Source: an uncultured Eubacteriales bacterium (GTDB lineage Bacteria > Bacillota > Clostridia > Oscillospirales > Oscillospiraceae). From it: a stretch of DNA of 32,684 nucleotides. This document shows, piece after piece, positions 1 through 6,109 of the stretch (position 1 is the first letter of the stretch; each line of letters begins with the position of its first letter). The notes under the pieces were generated by a model, which was not told the DNA's origin, did no database searches, and saw only the letters and a list, made by a program, of their open reading frames with translations. Where the stretch lies: positions 1-32,684 of the forward strand of contig UROG01000034.1 in the NCBI GenBank assembly GCA_900549485.1, given 5' to 3'. Position numbers and translations under genes: made by a program.

Positions 1-81
1 CCCATACCGCAGATACATACTGCGAACTTGACGGTAGAAAAAGTCACAATATCGTCGTATAGGATTCTTAAATCATAATGA
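1..81 (+). CDS. 3' end of an unidentified gene (partial)
   Basis: Frame 1 is open from the window edge to a TAA at 79-81 and would encode about 26 C-terminal residues ending VTISSYRILKS. The other two forward frames close earlier. A strong ribosome binding site for the next gene follows about 20 bases later, as expected for closely packed genes. Nothing in the short peptide identifies a family, and it could simply be an open stretch of leader DNA. Confidence 0.3.
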
Positions 82-111
82 CTAATCGGAAGTTGTGGAG
101 GTAAAATATAG

Positions 112-657
112 ATGAATCAAGGTAGAATTATTGTAATCACAGGTGCGCCGGGGACAGGAAAAACTACAACGGCATCTGCTGTTGCAAAAGAATCAGATTT
201 GGAAAAGTCTGTGCATATGCACACAGATGACTTTTATCATTATTTGAGTAAAGGGACAATACCACCGCATTTGCCAGAATCAAATGAGCAAAATTTGATT
301 GTCATTGAAGCGTTTTTAGAAGCTGCGAAGCGATATGCTCGTGGTGGATATGATGTAATTGTAGATGGCATTGTAGGACCGTGGTTTTTAGAGCCGTGGC
401 TCAACATTGTTCAAGAGCATTATGAAGTACACTATATCGTTTTAAGGGCAAGTAAAGAAGAAACTATGAAGCGAGCTATCGAACGCTCAAAGTTAGACAG
501 AGAAACAAATATTGAATTAGTTGAAACAATGTGGAAGCAATTTTCCAATTTAGGAATCTATGAATTAAATGTTATAGATACAACTACGCATTCAATCAAA
601 GATGCTGTTTCAGCAGTAAAAGAAAAAATAGTAAGCGGTACGGCTTTACTATTTTAG
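112..657 (+). CDS. P-loop AAA-family kinase-like protein (zeta-toxin/shikimate-kinase fold)
   Basis: The 181-residue protein begins with a hydrophobic strand and a Walker A motif, GAPGTGKT (residues 11-18). HTDDFYHYL follows at about 37-45, the spot where small-molecule kinases of this fold place the base and substrate-binding residues. A second strand, YDVIVDGIVGPW (about 80-91), and an Arg-rich lid (ERSKLDRE, about 123-130) complete a single-domain P-loop phosphotransferase. Similar stand-alone proteins are annotated as AAA family ATPase, and the phosphate acceptor is unknown. The start ATG has GGAGG 11 bases upstream. Codon use is strongly AT-rich (AAA, GAT and ATT dominate), unlike the GC-rich genes that follow, which suggests recent acquisition. 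It has no toxin-antitoxin partner in the window. Confidence 0.8.
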   Translation: MNQGRIIVITGAPGTGKTTTASAVAKESDLEKSVHMHTDDFYHYLSKGTIPPHLPESNEQNLIVIEAFLEAAKRYARGGYDVIVDGIVGPWFLEPWLNIVQEHYEVHYIVLRASKEETMKRAIERSKLDRETNIELVETMWKQFSNLGIYELNVIDTTTHSIKDAVSAVKEKIVSGTALLF

Positions 658-659
658 AC

Positions 660-674
660 AATTCCAGTTTGTCG
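660..674. repeat. 15-bp direct repeat, copy 1
   Basis: AATTCCAGTTTGTCG occurs here, two bases after the kinase stop codon, and again at 1742-1756. Flanking bases differ on both sides. The two copies bracket the GNAT and TIGR04076 genes. It may mark a cassette or deletion boundary, or may be chance. Confidence 0.45.
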
Positions 675-683
675 GAGCAGCTT

Positions 684-1127
684 ATGAATATTCGAGAAAT
701 CCACGACAATAAAAAGCAATTCCTCCCGCTTTTGCTGTTGGCAGATGAGCAGGAGGACATGATCGACCGCTATCTGGAGCTGGGTACCATGTATGTGCTG
801 GAGGACGGCGGCGTAAAAGCCGAATGCGTCGTCACCGACGAGGGCGGCGGGATTCTGGAACTCAAGAACCTTGCCGTGGAGCCGGAAGCGCAGAGAAAGG
901 GCTACGGTAAGGCGCTGATCGACTTCCTTGTGCGCCAATATGCGGGTCGCTATGCCCTCTTGCAGGTGGGTACCGGCGACAGTTCGCTGACCGTGCCGTT
1001 TTATGAGAAGTGCGGCTTTGTCCGCTCCCACCGCATCCCAAATTTCTTCACCGATCACTACGACCACCCCATCTGCGAGGCGGGAGTGCAGCTGGTGGAC
1101 ATGGTGTACTTGCGAAAGCCTTTATAA
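684..1127 (+). CDS. GNAT family N-acetyltransferase
   Basis: The protein is about 147 residues with the GNAT core: LELKNLAVEPEAQRKGYGKALIDFL carries the V-x-x-x-x-Q/R-x-x-G-x-G/A acetyl-CoA loop (motif A), and SLTVPFYEKCGF is the motif B helix and strand seen in RimI-like and YvbK-like acetyltransferases. I place the start at ATG 684 because GGAG at 673-676 sits 7 bases before it; an in-frame TTG at 669 lacks such a site. It probably acetylates a small amine or a protein N-terminus, but the acceptor cannot be told. The gene lies 26 bases after the AT-rich kinase gene and about 40 bases before the next gene, so they may be co-transcribed. Its base composition is much richer in GC than the kinase gene. 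Confidence 0.85.
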   Translation: MNIREIHDNKKQFLPLLLLADEQEDMIDRYLELGTMYVLEDGGVKAECVVTDEGGGILELKNLAVEPEAQRKGYGKALIDFLVRQYAGRYALLQVGTGDSSLTVPFYEKCGFVRSHRIPNFFTDHYDHPICEAGVQLVDMVYLRKPL

Positions 1128-1168
1128 CGAGAGCATAAAGAATTACTATTTGCGAGGAGAGATACACG

Positions 1169-1588
1169 ATGGAACACAGAGTAAAAGTAACCGTACTGGA
1201 CAAAAAGCTGTTTCCAGATCTGCAAGCACAGTACTGCGCCGTGCCGGACAGCGGCAAATGCCCCTGCTACAATGTGGGTGATGAGTTCCTGTTTTACCGC
1301 AACGTTGAACGGGACGATTTCTGGCATATGGGTGCTGGAACGCTAGTGAAGTCCGGTGCGCCGGACGATGGCTGTCTGCAATCGCCGGGAACGGCGCACT
1401 GCGGAACGGAAGGCGTTCCGTTCTGTTCGGAAGCGTGGGACGCCATCAGCCGTTATATCTACACGGCGCTGCAAGGCGGGAGCATCATGCACGGTTGGAT
1501 GAATGACGATAAAGTCATGATCGCCTGCTGCAACGACGGCACAAGACCGGTCATTTTCAAAATTGAAAGAATCGATGTAGATGATTGA
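1169..1588 (+). CDS. TIGR04076 family protein
   Basis: The 139-residue protein matches the TIGR04076 layout as I know it: an N-terminal VKVTVLDKKLFPDL strand, then a CPCYNVGDEF motif (about 31-40), a central FCSEAWDAI segment and a C-terminal CCNDGTRPVIFKIER signature. Several Cys residues (in CPCY, FC and CC) are conserved in the family and may bind metal or be redox active, but no activity is established to my knowledge. AGGAGAG lies 10-15 bases before the ATG. It follows the GNAT gene by about 40 bases in the same direction. The family is widespread in Clostridia and often accompanies small acetyltransferases or redox genes. Confidence 0.75.
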   Translation: MEHRVKVTVLDKKLFPDLQAQYCAVPDSGKCPCYNVGDEFLFYRNVERDDFWHMGAGTLVKSGAPDDGCLQSPGTAHCGTEGVPFCSEAWDAISRYIYTALQGGSIMHGWMNDDKVMIACCNDGTRPVIFKIERIDVDD

Positions 1589-1741
1589 CAAATCGGTATT
1601 TAAGGAGGCAATAAGATTGAATGTTTATTAGAAGAATAAGAAAGCAATTCGATTTTACCTGCGAGAGAAATTTAGCATCCAATCTGAAAGTGTAGATGAT
1701 AATACGGGAGAAAAAGAATTGATAATGGTATGGAAGCGTTA

Positions 1742-1756
1742 AATTCCAGTTTGTCG
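1742..1756. repeat. 15-bp direct repeat, copy 2
   Basis: Identical to 660-674. Here it runs directly into the inverted repeat at 1760-1787, whereas copy 1 runs into the GNAT ribosome binding site. Confidence 0.45.
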
Positions 1757-1759
1757 AAC

Positions 1760-1787
1760 TACGGCAGCCTTTCAATAGGCTGCCGTA
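1760..1787 (+). terminator. Inverted repeat, terminator-like
   Basis: TACGGCAGCC and GGCTGCCGTA form a perfect 10-bp stem with an 8-base loop. It is followed by TTCGCTTTT, a weak T-rich tract. It would end transcription of the upstream gene pair. Confidence 0.55.
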
Positions 1788-1920
1788 TTCGCTTTTCGGA
1801 AGATTCTCATTTGCACATTTGCCATGATGCACATCTGCGGATACAATGGAGGCAGAAAGGAGTGGTGCTGCAGATGTTCCGCCGTGAAGCAGAGAAACGA
1901 ATGGTTGAGCTGTCCCCTGA

Positions 1921-2742
1921 CGAGGCGAGATTTCGCTGGACGATTTGGAGGAGCGCAGACTTGCCAAAACCGATCCTGCAATGTTCTTGAAGCTGCATCC
2001 CGCGCCGGTTCTCATCGATGAGGTTCAGTATGCACCGGAGCTGTTTTCATATATCAAGATCGCCGTGGATAACGGCGCTGCACCCGGCTCCTACTGGCTG
2101 ACCGGTTCTCAGGCGTATCGCCTGATGGAGTTGGCACAGGAGTCGCTGGCCGGAAGAACCGCCATTCTTCATATGTCGGCACTGTCACAGTCGGAGCTTT
2201 GCGGCGCAATGGAGGTTTCACCCTTTTCGTTGGAGCTTGACGAATTGCAGAAGCGCAAGGCGTTGCTTTCCCCAGCCACACCGAATGAGATCTATCAAAG
2301 GATTTGGGACGGCGCACTCCCCGGTCACAGAAGCGGCAAGTATAAAGACCGGGATGTGTTTTACAGCAGCTATATTCAGACCTATATCGACCGGGATGTG
2401 TCCACCGATATTCCCGGTGTGGATAAGGTGATGTTTGCCGACTTCATTCGCGCTGCCGCCTGCAGAAGCGGCCAGATGCTGAACCTGCATGACATCGCCG
2501 GAGATGTGGGCGTCAGTGACGATACCGCAAAGCGCTGGATGAAGGAGCTTGAAAAATCGGGGATCGTGTTTTTTCTGCACCCCTACTCCAACAACCTTTT
2601 GAAGCGGACGATCAAAACGCCGAAGATGTATTTCTTCGATACAGGGCTGGTCTCCTATCTGACCCGGTACTCAAGCGCCGAAATTTTGATGAATGGCACA
2701 ATCGACAGCAGCACATACATTGTCCCCGTGTGGATGATCTGA
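1921..2742 (+). pseudogene. Broken DUF4143-type AAA ATPase (internal fragment)
   Basis: The frame encodes the middle of a predicted ATPase with a C-terminal DUF4143 domain. It shows a Walker B segment VLIDEVQYAPELF, a sensor-like YWLTGSQ, the linker SLAGRTAILHMSALSQSEL, the central YIQTYIDRDV, a winged-helix stretch ISLHDIAGD-like DIAGDVGVSDDTAKRWMKEL, and the IKTPKMYFFDTGLVSYLTR signature. The N-terminal part with the Walker A loop is missing: the frame is closed by TGA at 1918-1920, and part of the upstream piece seems to lie in another frame. The 3' end is also lost. After SAEILMNGT the sequence leaves the family pattern and stops about 13 residues later, where intact members continue for 80-100 residues. 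Without Walker A it cannot be an active ATPase. An in-frame TTG at 1945 could start a 265-residue peptide, but I see no ribosome binding site there. Confidence 0.8.
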
Positions 2743-2772
2743 TTTCGTTCCAAAAATAAATATTCTATACAC

Positions 2773-2809
2773 AGCCGCTTGGCTTCAATGAGAAATCAAG
2801 CGGCTTTTT
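2773..2809 (+). terminator. Rho-independent terminator
   Basis: AGCCGCTTG and CAAGCGGCT form a perfect 9-bp stem followed by TTTTT, just after the ATPase remnant. Confidence 0.8.
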
Positions 2810-2857
2810 CTATAGAGCGTGTTATTCATAAAAACATAAGCAAGGAAGAGAGAGAAC

Positions 2858-2888
2858 GGGGAGCGGGCATTGCCTAAGCCCGCTCCCC
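2858..2888. terminator. GC-rich hairpin between converging transcripts
   Basis: GGGGAGCGGGC and GCCCGCTCCCC form an 11-bp perfect stem with a 9-base loop. It lies beyond the 3' end of the minus-strand flavin reductase gene. No T tract follows on either strand, so a terminator role is inferred from position. Confidence 0.5.
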
Positions 2889-2930
2889 TGATGCAAGGAG
2901 GATTACAATGGCAAAGCTCCTTTGCACATC

Positions 2931-3497
2931 TTATTTTTTCAGCTTCAAGCCGTCTCTAAACGCTTCGCCCACACGCTCAGTGACCTTGTAATAACCATGC
3001 GTGTAGGGGTCAAAGGCGATGGCGTTGACCTTGGACATATCAATTTTCCCGTCCGCCATAACGCTCTCGTCGGCAGTGACATTGACCACCTTGCCGATGA
3101 CGCCGCAGCCGTATTCATTGTTCTGATACTCGATGAACCTGCACTCCAGACAAATCGGGAACTCGTTGATGACAGGGGCATCTACTGTTTCTGCTTTGCT
3201 GGCGGTCAGACCGCTGCGGGCAAATTTGTCGGCAACCTTGTTGCCGGACTCCACGCCGAAATAGTCTGCTTCGACCATGTGGGCGGCGTCGGCAATGCTG
3301 ACGGTAAACGCACCCCGCGCCTTGATGTTCTGCACGGTCTTGTGGGTCTCGGTAAGGTTCAGGGCAACGGTGTCCCGCTCCTGCATGGTACCCCATGCGG
3401 CGTTCATCACATTCACGCTGCCGTCCTCGTTATAAGTCGCAACCATCAGAACCGGCATAGGGAAAATGCCCTCGGTAACTTTCAGCTTTGTTCTCAT
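2931..3497 (-). CDS. Flavin reductase family protein (FMN-binding split barrel)
   Basis: The 188-residue protein has the layout of the flavin-reductase-like domain: an N-terminal strand PMPVLMVATYNEDGSVNVMNAAW that forms the FMN-binding region, followed by LNLTETHKTVQNIKARGAFTVSIA, where the T-H-K-T segment contacts the flavin phosphate in related proteins. A C-terminal cap contains DPYTHGYYKVTERVGEAF. Such proteins bind FMN and reduce flavins or small electrophiles with NAD(P)H, or act as electron carriers in anaerobes. The ATG has AGGAGA about 5 bases upstream. It is divergent from an HxlR regulator across a 119-base gap. That arrangement is typical of HxlR-controlled redox genes and suggests induction by quinones or thiol-reactive compounds. 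Confidence 0.85.
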   Translation of the reverse strand: MRTKLKVTEGIFPMPVLMVATYNEDGSVNVMNAAWGTMQERDTVALNLTETHKTVQNIKARGAFTVSIADAAHMVEADYFGVESGNKVADKFARSGLTASKAETVDAPVINEFPICLECRFIEYQNNEYGCGVIGKVVNVTADESVMADGKIDMSKVNAIAFDPYTHGYYKVTERVGEAFRDGLKLKK

Positions 3498-3520
3498 GAT
3501 AACTTCTCCTTTTGATCGTA

Positions 3521-3549
3521 TTGACAGGACTGTTCATCCTGTTTATAAT
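3521..3549 (+). promoter_or_regulatory. Consensus promoter for hxlR-type gene
   Basis: TTGACA (3521-3526), a 17-base spacer and TATAAT (3544-3549) match the housekeeping sigma consensus exactly and point toward the regulator at 3617. Confidence 0.8.
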
Positions 3550-3575
3550 TATACGCAGGAAAATCAGAAATTCAA
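3548..3575 (-). promoter_or_regulatory. Promoter for the flavin reductase gene, overlapping the opposite promoter
   Basis: On the minus strand TTGAAT (3575-3570), 16 bases, then TATAAT (3553-3548). Its -10 box shares bases with the -10 box of the plus-strand promoter, so polymerase can occupy only one at a time. Confidence 0.6.
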
Positions 3576-3599
3576 GTACTGGCTGAAAAGACAGGTACT
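3575..3599. promoter_or_regulatory. Candidate HxlR operator
   Basis: AGTACT (3575-3580) and GGTACT (3594-3599) form an imperfect inverted repeat with 19-base centre spacing, near two helical turns. It covers the start region of the hxlR-type transcript and the -35 region of the flavin reductase promoter. HxlR/YodB-type proteins bind TAC-type dyads as dimers, so autoregulation and control of the divergent gene are likely. Confidence 0.5.
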
Positions 3600-3616
3600 A
3601 TCCTTGGAGAAAGCAA

Positions 3617-3979
3617 ATGATAAAGAACTATATTGAGAACGCCAATTTTGAGGACACCGGCTTTGCCTACACGCTGTCGCTGATCTCCGGCAAGCACAAG
3701 ATGGTCATTCTCTACTGCCTGATGGAGTTTGAAACCGTGCGGTTCAATGAGCTGAAGCGGTATCTGAAAAGCATTTCCGACAAAACCCTCAGCACGAACC
3801 TCAAGGAGCTGGAAGCAGATAAATTGATTGTCCGCACCGAGTACCCGCAGATCCCGCCGAAGGTGGAGTATGAGCTTTCGGAGCGTGGGGAATCGCTGAT
3901 GAAGGTGCTTGACCGGCTCTGCGTCTGGGGCGAAGAAAACCGGCTGGAGAAAGATATAAGCAGGGAGCGCACGGAATGA
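3617..3979 (+). CDS. HxlR family winged-helix transcriptional regulator
   Basis: The 120-residue protein matches HxlR/MarR-like single-domain regulators: LSLISGKHKMVILYCLMEFETVRFNELKRYLKSISDKTLSTNLKEL is the first helix, the recognition helix and the family motif (G-K-x-x-x-x-I-L, then R-F-x-E-L, then I-S-x-K-x-L-x-x-L-x-x-L). The wing is IVRTEYPQIPPKVEYELSERG. Members sense electrophiles, often through Cys; here one Cys (in LYCLMEF, about 36) lies in the position used by YodB-type sensors, so redox sensing is possible. GGAG lies about 9 bases before the ATG. It is divergent from the flavin reductase gene and shares its control region, so it probably represses that gene and itself. Its stop codon overlaps the next start as ATGA. 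Confidence 0.9.
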   Translation: MIKNYIENANFEDTGFAYTLSLISGKHKMVILYCLMEFETVRFNELKRYLKSISDKTLSTNLKELEADKLIVRTEYPQIPPKVEYELSERGESLMKVLDRLCVWGEENRLEKDISRERTE

Positions 3980-4209
3980 ACCGCACACAGCTGAAACGGT
4001 GGCTCACCGCCGTACTGGACGGCAGCGCAGCGGATGAGCAAATTAAGATGCTGCCGGATATGAGCTATGAAGCTGCTGCATCCAAGAAGTCAAAAAGCTG
4101 CGGTAAAAAATTATCAAATCAGAATGACAAAGATGATTTCAGGGAGGAGCGCATAGAGAAATGTTTTGGCTCACGATGGCCGTGTTATCTGCCGTTTTTG
4201 CAGGTCTGA
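3976..4209 (+). pseudogene. Remnant of an MmcQ/YjbR family gene (C-terminal part)
   Basis: The frame starts at ATG 3976, overlapping the hxlR stop. Residues 1-40 (MNRTQLKRWLTAVLDG, then ADEQIKMLPDMSYEAA) resemble the last third of MmcQ/YjbR proteins, which typically end with W-x-x-V-L-L-D-G-S, then I-x-x-L-I-D-x-S-Y-E-L. The N-terminal 75-80 residues of the family are absent, and the tail after SKKSK is low-complexity and runs into the next gene. The best reading is a 5'-deleted gene now fused to the end of hxlR. It could still be translated by coupling as a 77-residue peptide. Confidence 0.5.
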
Positions 4210-5030
4210 CTTCTGTATTAGCCAAATGCGGCATCAAAAAAACAGATTCGGATATAGCAACCGCATTGCGTACCGTTGTAGTTTTGCTTTTTTCATGGAT
4301 CATGGTGTTTATTGTCGGATCGGCAAATACGATAAAAGCGATAACGCCGAAGTCCTTGATCTTTTTGATTCTATCCGGACTTGCAACCGGCGCTTCATGG
4401 ATGTGTTATTTTAAGGCATTGTCAATCGGAGATGTCAATAAAGTCGTTCCGATCGACAAATCAAGCACCGTCATTACGGTTCTTCTTGCGATCATTCTCT
4501 TCAAAGAAACCAATCACCTTGCGGTCAAGCTGATCGGCGCGGCGGTGCTTGCCGCGGGTGTGTTTCTGATGATCGAAAAGAAGAGCTATGAGGCGAAAAA
4601 CGAAAGGTCAGCGTGGCTGCCGTATGCGATCGGCTCTGCCTTGTTTGCGGCGCTGACGTCGATCCTTGCCAAAGTGGGCATCAGCAATGTAGAGTCGAAT
4701 CTCGGTACGGCGATCCGCACCGGTGTTGTATTGGTGATGGCATGGCTCATCGTGTTTATGAAAGGCAAACAGTCGCAGGTAAAAAGTATTGATAAAACAG
4801 AGCTTGTGTTTATTGCCCTTTCCGGACTTGCCACGGGAGGCAGCTGGCTCTGCTATTATTATGCGATACAGAACGGCATCGTCAGCGTCGTTGTTCCGAT
4901 AGACAAGCTGAGTATCTTGATATCAATAGGCTTCTCGTACTTTGTATTCAAAGAAAAACTCACGAAAAAGGCATTTGCAGGTCTTTTGCTGATGGTTTGC
5001 GGTACCTTGGCAATGGCGATCCGGGCATAG
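4161..5030 (+). CDS. EamA/DMT family transporter
   Basis: The 289-residue protein is hydrophobic, with about ten membrane segments in two homologous halves. The halves repeat clear blocks: LSGLATGASWMCYFKAL with VVPIDKSSTVI in the first, and LSGLATGGSWLCYYYAI with VVPIDKLSILI in the second. Each half ends with an F-K-E motif (ILFKETNHL and FVFKEKLTK), as usual for EamA domains. A charged loop (EKKSYEAKNERS, about 138-149) separates the halves. Members export or import amino acids, nucleotides or other metabolites; the substrate is unknown. A GGAGG lies 14-18 bases before the ATG, longer than usual. The first codons overlap the end of the YjbR remnant, so translation may be coupled. Confidence 0.85.
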   Translation: MFWLTMAVLSAVFAGLTSVLAKCGIKKTDSDIATALRTVVVLLFSWIMVFIVGSANTIKAITPKSLIFLILSGLATGASWMCYFKALSIGDVNKVVPIDKSSTVITVLLAIILFKETNHLAVKLIGAAVLAAGVFLMIEKKSYEAKNERSAWLPYAIGSALFAALTSILAKVGISNVESNLGTAIRTGVVLVMAWLIVFMKGKQSQVKSIDKTELVFIALSGLATGGSWLCYYYAIQNGIVSVVVPIDKLSILISIGFSYFVFKEKLTKKAFAGLLLMVCGTLAMAIRA

Positions 5031-5206
5031 ATGAATTACGTTCTATCTGCCCGACCTGACAACAGCCTGTGATCTTCATGCGGGAAAATACCTTTGCAGG
5101 AGGGGGACTCTGCTCTGATATCTGATATAGAACCAACAAAATCGGTTTTTTGAAGAAGCATCTTATTTCCGGCCATAATGCGACCGTTTTTTTATTTCCC
5201 GCCCCA

Positions 5207-5212
5207 TATAAT
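5207..5212 (+). promoter_or_regulatory. Possible -10 box upstream of the SleB-like gene
   Basis: TATAAT stands 38 bases before the start codon at 5250. No good -35 hexamer is visible at 16-18 bases upstream (CCGTTT at 17), so it may need an activator or be fortuitous. Confidence 0.35.
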
Positions 5213-5249
5213 ACGGATAAGCCAGAGACATTGTATGGAGGGGAAAGGC

Positions 5250-5816
5250 ATGAAAAGGCACTTCAAGAAATACCTCACAACGGCTTTGCTCATTGCGGTA
5301 ACATTCTGCCTGTGCACCTGTGCCGTGAGAGAGCCGGAACCGAAGCCGGACTATCTTAAAATGATGGCGGAAGCCGCGAAAAGCGGAAGTGCAGAGCTTG
5401 GGCGCGGAGTAGAAAAACTGCGCGGGAAAGTACCGGGAGAGAAGGGATATGTTTCGTTTGATGAGCTTTATTTGCTGTCAAGATACATAACGAAGGCGTT
5501 TTCGGCGACAAGGTATTCTCCGCAGCTGCGCTTCTGTGCGGGGGAGGTCATACTAAACCGCATGGCGTCGCCGGACTACCCTGACGATATGGAATCGGTC
5601 ATTTTTCAGGAGGGAATGTACCCGGAGGTCAGCAGAAAAGAAATAAATGAGTGCGTCTGCCCCACAAGAGCGAGCATAGACATCGCCCTCAGACTTTTGC
5701 AGGGAGAGCGGGTCATGGAGCCGGAGGTCGTCATACTGACAAAGCAGCCGGAAAAGGAGATATACGCCACATTCTGCGATGAATTGCTGGGAAATCTGTA
5801 TCTGTGCAGAAAATAA
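5250..5816 (+). CDS. SleB-like (Hydrolase_2 fold) exported protein, probably catalytically altered
   Basis: The start ATG 5250 follows GGAGGGG by about 8 bases; an in-frame ATG 72 bases upstream has no such site. The 188-residue product has a basic N-terminus and a hydrophobic stretch TTALLIAVTFCLCTC (10-24) ending in a possible lipobox Cys24, so it is exported and perhaps lipid anchored. Residues 70-160 resemble the SleB/CwlJ cell-wall hydrolase domain: DELYLLSRYI, then CAGEVILNRM (96-105), SPDYPDDMESVIFQEGMY (107-124) and ASIDIALRLLQGE. The usual E-A-R-G-E segment that carries the catalytic Glu is replaced by TKAFSA (81-86), so lytic activity is doubtful. It may bind peptidoglycan or regulate another enzyme. 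It stands alone and is followed by a strong hairpin. Confidence 0.6.
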   Translation: MKRHFKKYLTTALLIAVTFCLCTCAVREPEPKPDYLKMMAEAAKSGSAELGRGVEKLRGKVPGEKGYVSFDELYLLSRYITKAFSATRYSPQLRFCAGEVILNRMASPDYPDDMESVIFQEGMYPEVSRKEINECVCPTRASIDIALRLLQGERVMEPEVVILTKQPEKEIYATFCDELLGNLYLCRK

Positions 5817-5817
5817 T

Positions 5818-5843
5818 CCGTCAGCGGCATTTGCCGCTGACGG
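5818..5843 (+). terminator. Hairpin after the SleB-like gene
   Basis: CCGTCAGCGGCA and its exact complement form a 12-bp stem with a 2-base loop 2 bases after the stop codon. No T tract follows; it probably protects or ends the transcript. Confidence 0.55.
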
Positions 5844-6072
5844 AGCTTGTCAAAGAAGCTTGCTTCTTTGACAAAAGGGGCTGCACTACGCTCTGTGCCT
5901 CGGTTGTTCGCCGTAGGCGAACAATTCGACACTCGCTCCGTGTAAAGTGTTTTCTCCGACGTACACGCCGCCGGAGAAAACGATCAAAACTATTTTTTGC
6001 CTGCGGGCAGAAACTCTGCGAGGCTTTTTCGACAGACTGCAATGGGCTTTCCCGTCGGGGAAAGCCCATTGT
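5844..6072. repeat. Cluster of four further near-perfect hairpins
   Basis: Inverted repeats at 5847-5874 (13-bp arms, 2-base loop), 5904-5924 (9-bp arms, GTA loop), 5949-5981 (10-bp arms, 13-base loop) and 6040-6071 (14-bp arms, short GTCG loop) fill this non-coding gap. Parts recur elsewhere in the window: AGCTTGTCAAA at 26192 and 32644, and the CAATGG...CCATTGTATA arms at 12914-12950. It looks like a composite of dispersed palindromic elements (REP/MITE-like). Confidence 0.6.
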
Positions 6073-6074
6073 AT

Positions 6075-6106
6075 AGCATCTATCTTAATTAGCATCTATC
6101 TTAATT
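6075..6106. repeat. Perfect tandem duplication of 16 bp
   Basis: AGCATCTATCTTAATT occurs twice head to tail (6075-6090 and 6091-6106), between the last hairpin of the cluster and the stop codon of the zinc-ribbon gene. It may be a short slippage duplication or an insertion footprint. Confidence 0.75.
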
Positions 6107-6109
6107 TGC

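Larger units (their letters stand above)
1589..1944. other. Gene-poor AT-rich stretch with a hairpin and a short coding relic
   Basis: No intact gene is visible. A strong ribosome-binding-like GGAGG at about 1604 is followed only by stop-broken frames. One frame (about 1632-1741) reads KKAIRFYLREKF and ends MVWKR before TAA, a 36-codon piece that may be the end of a decayed gene. The second copy of the 15-bp repeat and an inverted repeat follow. From about 1873 the frame containing RFRWTIW appears to be the frame-shifted start of the ATPase remnant downstream. Confidence 0.4.

Noticed and set aside
112..657. Zeta toxin of a toxin-antitoxin pair.
   Set aside because: No epsilon-type antitoxin lies beside it, and the protein is a generic single-domain P-loop kinase without clear zeta-specific residues.
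2908..2991. A start codon with a strong AAGGAGG site and a 27-codon plus-strand frame, beginning MAKLLCTSYFF.
   Set aside because: Most of it is antisense to the end of the flavin reductase gene and no family is recognised. It may be the start of a lost gene, but there is no coding support.
5818..6106. CRISPR array.
   Set aside because: The repeats are individual hairpins of different sequence and spacing, not equal repeats with unique spacers, and no cas gene is present.
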